Assembly: GCA_030446485.1 (NCBI GenBank)
Contig: JAUJNF010000002.1
Location: 124,001-188,000 of the forward strand
From: Thermoleophilaceae bacterium
GTDB taxonomy: Bacteria > Actinomycetota > Thermoleophilia > Solirubrobacterales > Thermoleophilaceae
DNA: 64,000 nucleotides
Direction of reading: 5' to 3'
Of this stretch, positions 33,706 through 42,162 are shown one piece after another. The notes beneath the pieces were generated by a model, which worked only from the letters and a program-made list of their open reading frames with translations, made no database searches and was not told where the DNA came from. How positions within the stretch are numbered: position 1 is the first letter of the stretch; each line of letters opens with the position of its first letter. A program made the translations under genes and the position numbers.

Positions 33706-34515
33706 CTCGCCGTGAACGACGCTCCGCTCCTGACACGCCTCGCAGGCGTGACGCCCGCAACAGCGAGCCTTCTCGACATCAATCGGGATGAATGGACGGC
33801 TCTTGAACCAAGCGCAACAGATCCGCGGCCTGTACCAGAGGCTGGCCTGAACCCGAGGTAGATCGGGGGTCCAACGGAAGAACGCCGAGCCGAGCGGGGC
33901 GCTCTCCCTTTGCGCCGAGGGCGGTAGCCAGCACCGTCGGCGATGGCGCTACCGCTTTCACGCGTACAGACCAGCACGGCGCGCAAGAATCATCGGTCAG
34001 GCCTACGGAGGGCCAGTTGACCATGACGCCAAGCAGATGTTCCGTACGGAAAGGAACCGGTGCCGGCACACCGTCGCGTGGAGCCCGTCCCGAGAGCACT
34101 GGCCGAGGGCGGTGTGCCGTAACACTGGTTCGGTGATGTGTGCCGATGAGGGGACGACCACCGGGACCGCGCCACGCCCAGTGCAGGCGTAGGCGAGGGC
34201 CTCCCGGCCGGACTCAGGCGCTCCTGCCCGGGACCGATTGCCCAGCGCCACGCAATCCACCGGACCACCACGTGGTGCATAGGCATGACCTAATGCAGAG
34301 GAGGGGCGCCGACCGGACGGAGGCCTAAGTCAACTCGCTTGCGCAATCGCCTGACAGCAGCAGTCCTGGCGCACGCGCGCCGCTGCCCGATCCATGCAAA
34401 GGAGCGGCCCAGGTCGGAGGTGTCGCATTGCGCGAAAGCTGCAGTGGTTAGACACACGCCGACTGCACGCCGAGCGTGCGCGAGGCCGAACTAGTCGAGG
34501 CTGCCTTCGAAAAGG
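33706..34515. other. Long stretch without a supported gene
   Basis: About 810 bp between the SnoaL-like gene and the nuclease-like gene. Short frames exist on both strands (for example 33779-34099 minus and 34140-34328 plus), but none has a recognisable family, good start or codon pattern. It looks like degraded or intergenic sequence at the edge of the lower-GC block. Confidence 0.6.
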
Positions 34516-35856
34516 TCAGGTGGGACTCAGGGTCTCGGTCGCGCGGGCGAGCAGGACGGCGAGCTCGCCGCCGTGGCCGGGACGCGCGAGCGGATCCTCG
34601 ATCAACGCCGAGAGCGCGAGGTCTATTGCGTCTAGTCCAGGCTCCTCGCCGCGGATCAGGCGCATAAGTTCATGCGCGGTGGGTGCAATGCCCTGGCCAA
34701 CGATCTCAAGGCCTTCCTCGTCGCTCGGCGCCGCAGGCTCGGGCTCGACGAGCCAATCGCGATCGACACCACCCGCGCGCTCGAGATAGCGGCGGGCATG
34801 CTCATAGACCTCTTCACAGGTCCCGACCCCTGACGCGATGTGCATTACCCAGACCGCGAGTAAACCGCTCGGCTGGTGGCTCGCGTGCTCGATCTGGTGG
34901 AGGAGAGCGGAGGGCTGCCGGGCACACCAGGCCCGCGCGCCCGGAACGTCATGCATGAGCGCCGCAACGAGCGCCCAGTAGTAGCCGATGTTGTCGACGA
35001 TGTACTCGGTCCACTGGCAGCCTGAACCCGTGTTCTCTCCGAGGCGGTCGCCAATGTGGTTGAGCTCCTGCCAGCGGGCAAGCAGCTCGAGCGAGCGGTG
35101 GCCATGCTGAGGCGCCAGCGCGGCAACGAGGCCCAACTCGATTGCCTCGCAGCCCGCCGCGGCCATGTATGAGCCGTACGCCTCCTCGCGCGGCTGTGGC
35201 GGCTCGAGGTATCGGTTCGGGGGCGCCGAGCGCCCGCTGAGCTCGGCCTCCCATAGTTCGAGCAGCTTGCGCCGAAGACTCGGCCGAAACTCGCGAGAGG
35301 CAAGGGCCAGCAAGGCGTAGGTTCGCTCGCTGAGACCGCGAAGGCCCTTCGCTTGCGCATGTCGCAGAAGCGGGTCGACGAGTTCCTGCGGCCAGGGTCC
35401 CGCTATGAGGAGACGACCCAACCCAAACCCGTCGAGCTGGTCGCTCACGCGAGCATGCACATCGATGAGCTTCTCGAGGAATTGCCCGGGTTCCCCGCCC
35501 CCCGACAGCAGGTGAACGGAGTAGTTGTGGCTGCCGAAAGCCTGCTCGACCTCGGTGGGGCGAGCGGACGCGATGCCACCCTCAACGACGAGGTGGAACA
35601 GATGAAGTGGCTGCGCTGCACCTTGGCGGGACAGGAGCTTCAGGACGTTGGCGGCAAGCCCTGTACTCGCCGTCGATTCCACTTCAAAGGCCACTAGCGG
35701 CGCGTCGTCGTGCGGTCGCCGCAGCCAGACCACATCCACCGCAGCTGCCTTGCCCGGTACGCGCCACTCCCTGACCGCCGTGTACCCGAGCGGCGCGGCG
35801 AGCGCCTCGAGCGCCTCGAGGATCTCGACGCCCGGTTTCAACACATGCTCTGGCAT
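34516..35856 (-). CDS. Uncharacterised protein with PD-(D/E)XK-like N-terminal motif
   Basis: 446 residues from ATG 35856 (MPEHVLKPGVEILEALEAL). Near residues 37-55 the sequence AAVDVVWLRRPHDDAPLVAFEVES has the spacing D-x(n)-ExE that many restriction-endonuclease-fold proteins use, but the usual Lys is not obvious, so nuclease activity is only inferred. The remainder is mostly helical with no recognised domain (LLHQIEHASHQPSGLLAVWVMHIASG). It faces away from the methyltransferase operon across a ~300-bp gap. Composition is lower in GC than the housekeeping regions. The longer ORF start at 36348 would run antisense into the methyltransferase and is rejected. Confidence 0.62.
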   Translation of the reverse strand: MPEHVLKPGVEILEALEALAAPLGYTAVREWRVPGKAAAVDVVWLRRPHDDAPLVAFEVESTASTGLAANVLKLLSRQGAAQPLHLFHLVVEGGIASARPTEVEQAFGSHNYSVHLLSGGGEPGQFLEKLIDVHARVSDQLDGFGLGRLLIAGPWPQELVDPLLRHAQAKGLRGLSERTYALLALASREFRPSLRRKLLELWEAELSGRSAPPNRYLEPPQPREEAYGSYMAAAGCEAIELGLVAALAPQHGHRSLELLARWQELNHIGDRLGENTGSGCQWTEYIVDNIGYYWALVAALMHDVPGARAWCARQPSALLHQIEHASHQPSGLLAVWVMHIASGVGTCEEVYEHARRYLERAGGVDRDWLVEPEPAAPSDEEGLEIVGQGIAPTAHELMRLIRGEEPGLDAIDLALSALIEDPLARPGHGGELAVLLARATETLSPT

Positions 35857-36162
35857 CGCCGTCCAGTTTGCCGCCAGAGGCGGCGGATTTCTGCAAACCT
35901 GCGCGTCTCTGGCTGCCCTTGCTGTCTCCGGCACATGAGCCCCGGTCGTCTCGGCGACAGGCAGCGCATCCGCGGCCTCGATGCACCCAAGCCCGACGAA
36001 GGTGCGAGGATGCGAAAGCAATAACGGCGCGGCGGACGATGCTACGCAGTCACCCGGGTCGCCAGCCGGGCCGTCCGGGCGCCGGCCTAGCGTTGGGAGC
36101 GCGGTGGTCCTGAGGGCAGTCTTCACCTGGTCGAAGCGACCCGCTCTCGCGGGGAGAGCCTG
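35857..36162. other. Divergent intergenic region of the accessory cassette
   Basis: About 306 bp separating the nuclease-like gene from the methyltransferase operon. It presumably holds both promoters. I see no convincing palindrome or small ORF in it. Confidence 0.5.
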
Positions 36163-37527
36163 ATGGGTGCCCTCGCAACTCTCGCCGGCGCCGAGTCCCC
36201 GGCTGTTGCGGACGCTCAGCTGGCTGCTCGACTCGCCGACTTGCAAGCAGAACGCGGCCACAAGTGGGCCGAACCGAACGACTCTGAGAGCCACCGCCTG
36301 CACGGCCTCTTCCAGTACCCCGCGATGATGGTGCCTGAGATGCAGCACGACATCCTCGATGTGCTCCAGGCCAACTTCGAGGCCCCGCGCGTCTGGGACG
36401 GATTCGTCGGCTCGGGCACGACTCTGGCCGAGAGCATGAACCTCGGCCTCGATTTCGTCGGGCGCGACATCAACCCGCTCGCGATCCTAATCTGCCGCGT
36501 GAAGGCGGGCCCCTACCACGTCGGGGCGTTCGCGGCCTCGGCCCAGCGGGTCATTGACCGCTCCAAGGCCGACCCCGACCGCAAGCTCGCCGTGCTCTTC
36601 CCGAACTGGCAAAAGTGGTTCCGGATGAGCGTTGCCTTGGCGTTATCACGAATCAGGCGCGCCATCCTCGTCGAGCCCAACCCAGCGTGCCGGCGCTTTC
36701 ATTGGCTCGCGCTCGCTGAGACGGTCAGGCTTTGCAGCAACTCTCGGCTGTCGACCGTAAAGCTGCACGCGCGGCCGAGCGACGAGGTGAAAAGTCGCGC
36801 GATCGACGTCTATGGCACTTTCAGTACAACACTTCTGCGCAACCTCGAGCGGCTCACCGAGCAAGGGGAGTGGCTTGCCCAGGAGGGGCTCCTGAACAGC
36901 GGGTACTACACCGGCCAGATAGCGCTTGAACTCGGTGACATCCGAGACGCGCCCGCCTCCACCGAACCGTGCCACATCGCGCTTACGTCCCCTCCCTACG
37001 GCGACAACACGTCGACGGTCACCTATGGTCAGCACGCCTACCTTCCGCTTCGCTGGATCGACCTCCGCGACATAGACCCCGCCGCCGACGACAAGGTGCT
37101 CGCCAGCACTCACGCGCTCGACTCCATGAGCCTCGGAGGGTCGCGACGCCTCGATGAGCGAGATGTCGAGTCCCTCTGCGAGGCGGCGCCGTCGCTCAAG
37201 GCGACCTTCGAGCGGCTAGCGCCGCTGCCGCGCGACCGCACGAACCGAGTCGCCGCCTTCTTCCGCGACTTCAGAGACGCGCTACCGTCGGTCGTCGAAC
37301 GGATTGAGCGGGGCGGGGTAACGGCGTGGACGGTCGGCAATCGTCAGGTCGGCGGGGGTCAAGTCCCCCTAGACGACGCGCTCGTCGAATTGCTCGAAGC
37401 TCACGATGTGAGCCCCATCTGTCGGCTCGAGCGAACGATCCCGGCGGGTCGCAAGCGAATGGCGGTCCGCAACGGCCACGCCGATACGATCGCCGGCGAG
37501 ACCGTGCTCGTCTTCCGCCGCAGCTAA
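36163..37527 (+). CDS. DNA methyltransferase of the TSPPY type
   Basis: 454 residues. FQYPAMMVPEMQHDILDVL matches the YPA..P motif that precedes the SAM site in one group of DNA methylases. VWDGFVGSGTTLAESMNLGLDFVGRDINPLA (residues ~77-108) is the FxGxGTT SAM-binding motif followed by D.NPLA. The catalytic motif ALTSPPYGDN is at residues ~273-282, and TSPPY favours N4-cytosine or N6-adenine methylation. The ~190 residues between may include target recognition. The stop is directly followed, with no gap, by the ATG of the GHKL gene, so this is the first gene of a three-gene operon. Recognition sequence unknown. Confidence 0.88.
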   Translation: MGALATLAGAESPAVADAQLAARLADLQAERGHKWAEPNDSESHRLHGLFQYPAMMVPEMQHDILDVLQANFEAPRVWDGFVGSGTTLAESMNLGLDFVGRDINPLAILICRVKAGPYHVGAFAASAQRVIDRSKADPDRKLAVLFPNWQKWFRMSVALALSRIRRAILVEPNPACRRFHWLALAETVRLCSNSRLSTVKLHARPSDEVKSRAIDVYGTFSTTLLRNLERLTEQGEWLAQEGLLNSGYYTGQIALELGDIRDAPASTEPCHIALTSPPYGDNTSTVTYGQHAYLPLRWIDLRDIDPAADDKVLASTHALDSMSLGGSRRLDERDVESLCEAAPSLKATFERLAPLPRDRTNRVAAFFRDFRDALPSVVERIERGGVTAWTVGNRQVGGGQVPLDDALVELLEAHDVSPICRLERTIPAGRKRMAVRNGHADTIAGETVLVFRRS

Positions 37528-39963
37528 ATGCGCTTCGAGATCGACCCCAGGGTCGTCTTTCGGCTGGGCGAAGACCTGATCTCTGATGACGCTCAGGCGA
37601 TCTCCGAGCTCATCAAGAACGCCTACGACGCCGACTCCCCGTGGGTCCGCGTGCAGGTTGACACCCGCGAGGAGATCGAGTCTCTCCACGGTGGCGAACG
37701 ACTCGTAGGGTGCGTCACCATCGAGGACGCCGGCACAGGCATGACCTCCGAGCAGGTTGAGCACGGCTGGTTGCGCATCGCCGTCTCGGACAAAAGAGCG
37801 CTGAAGCAGGCGGGCAGAACCACGCCCAAAGGGCGGACGCCGTTGGGAGACAAGGGCCTTGGCCGACTCGGCGCGCAGCGGCTCGCGGACGAAGTGGAAC
37901 TCGTAACGAAGGCGTCCGGGGAGGACGCTTTGCGGGTCCGCTTTGCATGGCCCGACTTTGCCAGGCACGACACGCTCGGGCGGGTCCCTGTCGACATTCG
38001 AGAGGCGTCCCGCTCTCGAAACGGGACGACGGTACGGCTCCTTGGGATGCGCCAACGGGAATACTGGGCGCCCGGCGAAGGCGAGCAATCACGATCACGG
38101 CGACTGCTGTCGGAGCTATCCCAGATCGTCAGCCCTTACGAGGGCGTCAGGGGCTTCGATATCACGCTCAGCGTCGACGGAGTCTCGCTCGACCTCTTCT
38201 CGCTGACCGCGCGGCTCCGCGATACGGCCCAGGTTCGATACGCGCTCCAGTTCGATGGCCAGGAGATGAAGGTAACGGGACGGATGCGCCTCGCATTTTT
38301 GCAGCCCAATCGCAAGAGCGGCCCGGAGGTTGAGAACTATCAGCGCTTTGCGCTCCACGACGAAGGCGGAGCGTTTCGGCGCTATCTAGAGGAGCGGGCA
38401 ACTGCAACCGAGTGGGGGTTCCGAAAGCCGCGATCGAAGAAGGCGTTCGTCGAATGCAGCTGGACGATCGGGCCCGACGACTTGGGCGAGCTCTACGTCG
38501 CAGACGGTGAGCTGATCTCTCCGGGGCCATTCCACGGCGAGGTCGACGGCTACGACCTCGGGCACGCAAGTGCAGCCGAGCAGGACGTGATGAACACCAC
38601 CGCCGAGTACCGCAACATCGTCAAGTCGATCGCGGGGGTCCGCGTGTATAGGGATGGGTTTCACGTTCGAACCGATCGGGACCCCCTCCGCCTCTCGGCG
38701 GCTGCCTCATCGGCGCGCGGAGCCTACGCGCTGAAGCCTGATACGACGAGCGGCTTCATCGCGATCTCGGCGCGTGACAACGCGATGCTTGGTGAGAAGA
38801 CGGACCGCGAGGGTTTCCAGGACACCCCCGCGTTCAGGAACTTCACGGGCTTGCTCCAAGTATTCAGGGCCGAGGTCGACAGCTTGCACAACGAGGTTCG
38901 ACGCGCCTGGCTCGCCTACCAGTCTGAGCGCCTCGGCGAGGAGGCAGGGGTCGACGACGAGGAGGAAACAGAAGGCGCTGCCGAGCGGCTTGCCGACCAA
39001 CTCGATAACGCGCGCGCACTGGGCTCCCGTGTGGCGGCGGTCAACGCGAGGCTTGTGGCCGTCGCCACCCAGTCAGAGGCGGCGCTCGAGCACGAGCCTG
39101 ACCCCGAGGCGCTGGCCGAGGCCGCCGAGGCCCTGCGGGCAGTAATGGCGGACGCCCGCGCCGTACTCGGCGAAACAGAGGCCTACCTAGGCGGCATCAC
39201 CGCCGCCGCAGCCCTGCCCCTCTTTATGGGCGTCGAGCTCACGGAGCTTCGTGATCAGATCGTGCTTTCCCAGGAGACGATGAGCCTCGGGATCACGGCA
39301 GAGGCGCTTGTGCACGAGCTGATGAATGTGTGCGATCAGTTGGAGTCACGCTGCACCGCTCTCGTGGAGAAGGTGGAGAACGACCAGCTCACACCGCGCC
39401 TCGCGTTGTCGTTCGCGGACTTCGTCCGCGCCTCGAGCCGGGCGCTGCGCAAGCAGGCCTCGCACTTGCAACCGGGCTTACGGTATGTGCGGGACCGCCG
39501 GGACACAATCGATATCGAGGAGTTCCTAAACGAGATCGCTGACCACTACGCGACTCGCTGGCGGGAGCAGCCGCTTGATATTGCGGTGAACGTGAAGGTC
39601 GGCTTCAGGATCGAGATGAACCGCGGCAAGCTGACCCAGATCCTCGATAATCTCCTTTTGAACAGCGAATACTGGCTTCGCGAGGGGCTCCGCAAGGATC
39701 TCGAGCGTGGCAAAGTCACGATCGAGGCCTCCCAGCCGTATCTGACGATCAGCGACAACGGCCCGGGTGTTACCCCGCGCCGCGCGAACCGCATCTTCGA
39801 CCCGTTCGTTTCTGGGAAGCCTGACGGGCGCGGCCTCGGACTGTTCATTGTTCGCCAGCTCCTCGACAGCGACGGCTGTTCGATCTATCTCGCCCCGGAC
39901 CTGAACCGGCGCGGCAACCACAGCACCTTCGTGCTCGATCTAGGTGGCGCCCTGGCGGAATGA
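37528..39963 (+). CDS. Large protein with two GHKL ATPase modules (Hsp90/MORC-like plus histidine-kinase-like)
   Basis: 811 residues. The N-terminal module has the N box ISELIKNAYDAD (~25-36), the G1 box VTIEDAGTGM and a lid GDKGLGRLGAQRLAD, as in Hsp90/MutL/MORC-type ATPases. A middle region with several beta-rich segments follows, then a coiled-coil-prone stretch at ~465-560 rich in Glu and Ala. The C-terminal part resembles a histidine kinase core: possible phospho-acceptor His596 in EALVHELMN, N box LTQILDNLLLNSEYW, G1 ISDNGPGV, FDPFVSG and GRGLGLFIVRQLL. No membrane segment is seen. The 3' end overlaps the next gene by ATGA. Function is not established. Confidence 0.85.
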   Translation: MRFEIDPRVVFRLGEDLISDDAQAISELIKNAYDADSPWVRVQVDTREEIESLHGGERLVGCVTIEDAGTGMTSEQVEHGWLRIAVSDKRALKQAGRTTPKGRTPLGDKGLGRLGAQRLADEVELVTKASGEDALRVRFAWPDFARHDTLGRVPVDIREASRSRNGTTVRLLGMRQREYWAPGEGEQSRSRRLLSELSQIVSPYEGVRGFDITLSVDGVSLDLFSLTARLRDTAQVRYALQFDGQEMKVTGRMRLAFLQPNRKSGPEVENYQRFALHDEGGAFRRYLEERATATEWGFRKPRSKKAFVECSWTIGPDDLGELYVADGELISPGPFHGEVDGYDLGHASAAEQDVMNTTAEYRNIVKSIAGVRVYRDGFHVRTDRDPLRLSAAASSARGAYALKPDTTSGFIAISARDNAMLGEKTDREGFQDTPAFRNFTGLLQVFRAEVDSLHNEVRRAWLAYQSERLGEEAGVDDEEETEGAAERLADQLDNARALGSRVAAVNARLVAVATQSEAALEHEPDPEALAEAAEALRAVMADARAVLGETEAYLGGITAAAALPLFMGVELTELRDQIVLSQETMSLGITAEALVHELMNVCDQLESRCTALVEKVENDQLTPRLALSFADFVRASSRALRKQASHLQPGLRYVRDRRDTIDIEEFLNEIADHYATRWREQPLDIAVNVKVGFRIEMNRGKLTQILDNLLLNSEYWLREGLRKDLERGKVTIEASQPYLTISDNGPGVTPRRANRIFDPFVSGKPDGRGLGLFIVRQLLDSDGCSIYLAPDLNRRGNHSTFVLDLGGALAE

Positions 39964-41831
39964 GCGAAGTTGCCGAGCTTGACCATGTTCGCCGACTGCT
40001 CGACTGCATCAAGGTCGAGCATGTCGTCTCGGTGGACGATCGCCACGCACCCCAGCAGGAGGTGGTCCTCACCCTTGCGCGCGAGCTGGACGGACCGGCC
40101 CGGGCGGAGCTACTCAAGCTGTCCGAGCGGGCAGAGGCCTTCGAGGAGTTCGACATCTTCCGCGACGAGTTGGAGGCTCTCTGGGACACCTACGCCCCAG
40201 ACCGTCACACCGAGATAGTTCAGGAAGTACAACGCCTGAGTCGCCAAAGCGACAAAGCAGACGACACCCGGGCACTGACGAAGCTCTCGTCGCTCGTGCC
40301 CGGCGACCGCTTCGAGACCGTCTCGCTCCACCAATGGGACAAACGGCGGGACGAGCTAATCAAGAGCGGCCAGCGGGCGCTTGTCCTCTTCGACCGAGAT
40401 TTCAGCGGCGAAGGGGGTGGCGCCCGCGAAGGAGACAAGCTCTTGCTCGAGCTGCAATCAGCGTCGGAAGGCAAGGACGTATGGACAGGGCTACTCACGC
40501 ACACCGCCACGCCGCAGGAGGAGCACGCGACATACCGCGAGCTGACCGAGACCGCGGATCCGCACCGGACCGTCGTCATCTCAAAAGCCAGGCTCGAATC
40601 GGGGGAGTTCCCCAAGCACCTGCGCCTCACGCTGCTCGCACCCCTCATGCACAAGCTAGTCAGCATCCTGGGCGACAAAATCGAGGCGATCCAGGGGGAG
40701 GCGATCGAGGAGGTGAAAGCGGCTCTTCCTGCCGAGCTCGAGTCGATGGTTTTCGGAGCATCACAGGCGGAGGGGGTCTGGGAGCCGGAGACACTGCTTC
40801 TCTTGTTCGGGCTGGTACAGCGCGACAAGGCGCGTGAGGAGATTTGGCAAGACGACGATGTTCACGAAGTCACCGCGCTCATCCGCTGCCTGAACGCCGT
40901 GAAGGTGGGGCTTCCGGTCGCGGACTCAGACACCCACAAAAATGCCGGTGCTGCGTCCGACGATCCGCCGAAGGGGAAAGGGCGACCGAGCGAGCCGACC
41001 GGGAGCAAGGAAGCGGACGACGCCACCGCCGAAGACGAGGCGGAGGTTGCCACCGATCCGAACTCCGCTCCGCGCTTCTACCAGCGGCTACAGATCTACG
41101 AGAAGATCGACGTTGTCAACGGTCTCCACATGCCCGTCGAGTGTGGGGACGTGTTCGACAACCGCGAGGAGTCCGCGAAACGCCGCAAGACCTGGATCGT
41201 GATTGCCCAGCCTTGCGATCTCGCCCTACGCGCGGACGGCAAGCGCGGAGACTTTCCGATCACCCACGTCGTCGTGTGCCCGGTGGAGCGCCAGCCCACG
41301 AAGGGTCCGCATGCGAATCACTTCCAACTGCCGCACTTCGACGAGCTAGGGCGCCCGTACGTCGCGAAGCTGAACCAGGCGCGGTATCAACGGGTCTGCC
41401 TACTCGACTTCTGTGTCTTTCGACCGGACGGGGTCGGCGTCCTCGACGTCGAGGACACAACGCCGGAGCGAATCCTCGAGGGGTGGAGCACGCGCCACGC
41501 CCTGCTGCAACAGTCGGCCAGGCAGGTGATCGAGCTGGCTGGCCAGCACGAGTCGCAGCTCGCACGGCTCAAGAACCTTTCTGAGAGCGCCCCCAGTGAC
41601 GACGAGATCAGCACGCTCGCGAGCGCCATCCTCGAGGCGATCTCGACAGACCACGCCCGGCCCCCATTTGTGACGGCGATAGATCCGCAGACGAAAACCA
41701 TCGACGCGGGCTGCCAGCGCGTGGCCCGTCTCTCCGCGGACTACGCCCGCGCTCTGCTGGCGGCCTGGGGTAGTCATCTGACCCGGCCGGTGCTTCCCTA
41801 CAACCTGACTCGCCAGCCGACGGACCATTGA
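39960..41831 (+). CDS. Receiver-like response protein with uncharacterised C-terminal domain
   Basis: 623 residues, overlapping the GHKL gene by 4 bp. The first ~210 residues have response-regulator landmarks in order: acidic pair VVSVDDRH (D26, D27), a strand ending in an acidic residue ALVLFDRDFS (D145 or D147), TGLLTHTA (switch Thr ~180) and VVISKARL (Lys209). About 100 extra residues sit between the acidic pair and the phospho-acceptor position. After a charged linker (~320-355, KGKGRPSEPTGSKEADD), a second domain has WIVIAQPCDLALR, THVVVCPVERQ and RVCLLDFCVFRPDG, which I cannot assign. It is probably the output partner of the histidine-kinase-like GHKL protein. Confidence 0.7.
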   Translation: MSEVAELDHVRRLLDCIKVEHVVSVDDRHAPQQEVVLTLARELDGPARAELLKLSERAEAFEEFDIFRDELEALWDTYAPDRHTEIVQEVQRLSRQSDKADDTRALTKLSSLVPGDRFETVSLHQWDKRRDELIKSGQRALVLFDRDFSGEGGGAREGDKLLLELQSASEGKDVWTGLLTHTATPQEEHATYRELTETADPHRTVVISKARLESGEFPKHLRLTLLAPLMHKLVSILGDKIEAIQGEAIEEVKAALPAELESMVFGASQAEGVWEPETLLLLFGLVQRDKAREEIWQDDDVHEVTALIRCLNAVKVGLPVADSDTHKNAGAASDDPPKGKGRPSEPTGSKEADDATAEDEAEVATDPNSAPRFYQRLQIYEKIDVVNGLHMPVECGDVFDNREESAKRRKTWIVIAQPCDLALRADGKRGDFPITHVVVCPVERQPTKGPHANHFQLPHFDELGRPYVAKLNQARYQRVCLLDFCVFRPDGVGVLDVEDTTPERILEGWSTRHALLQQSARQVIELAGQHESQLARLKNLSESAPSDDEISTLASAILEAISTDHARPPFVTAIDPQTKTIDAGCQRVARLSADYARALLAAWGSHLTRPVLPYNLTRQPTDH

Positions 41832-41919
41832 GCACGTCCACCCTGGGCAGCGCCACCTTTGTCGCGCCGCGCGATGGAGGCGGCTGGTCACGGGCCCGGA
41901 GGCGGCCTAGCCGTCGCCA

Positions 41920-41940
41920 GGTGCCCCGACTGGATTCGAA
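41920..41940 (-). repeat. tRNA 3'-end fragment (possible attachment site)
   Basis: On the minus strand the sequence reads TTCGAATCCAGTCGGGGCACC. This has the form of a T-loop (TTCGAAT), the 3' side of the T-stem (CCAGT) and the 3' acceptor strand ending in CACC, but the matching 5' side (ACTGG) and the rest of a tRNA are absent. Short tRNA 3' ends are typical remnants of integration by tyrosine recombinases. It lies ~90 bp beyond the cassette. Confidence 0.5.
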
Positions 41941-41946
41941 CTGCAC

Positions 41947-41998
41947 ACGGCCGCCCGGCAGGCGGCCGTCCACCGCCCCCGCCCCTCGGGGGGCGGTG
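41947..41998. terminator. Two adjacent GC-rich hairpins between convergent genes
   Basis: ACGGCCGCC-CGGCA-GGCGGCCGT (41947-41969) is a perfect 9-bp stem, followed at once by CACCGCCCCC-loop-GGGGGCGGTG (41971-41998), a perfect 10-bp stem. The position between the receiver-like gene (plus) and metK (minus) fits a bidirectional terminator, although no T-tract follows. Confidence 0.6.
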
Positions 41999-42062
41999 AC
42001 GACGGCGACCTCCACGGGCGCCGCGGAGGGTCGAGCGAGCCCAGCGAGAGGCGCTAGCCGAT

Positions 42063-42084
42063 AGCTGTTGCGAGTCGAGCCCGG
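42063..42084 (+). repeat. 22-bp repeat, right copy
   Basis: Exact copy of 29571-29592, same orientation, 12,492 bp away. It lies between the tRNA-like fragment and metK, at the right edge of the accessory region. Confidence 0.85.
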
Positions 42085-42162
42085 AGCAAGACCGTGGAGG
42101 GCGGCGGCGGAACACAAGCCCACCCGCCACGGCGCCCCGGGAACTGCCGGAAGAAGCGAGCG

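Noticed and set aside
41900-41990. Complete tRNA gene on the minus strand
   Set aside because: Only the 3' 21 bases resemble a tRNA. The T-stem 5' side, anticodon arm and acceptor 5' strand are missing. Reported instead as a fragment.
28000-42160. Prophage or IS element carrying the accessory genes
   Set aside because: No integrase, transposase, terminase, portal or capsid gene and no terminal inverted repeats were found in the interval. Mobility is inferred only from repeats and composition.
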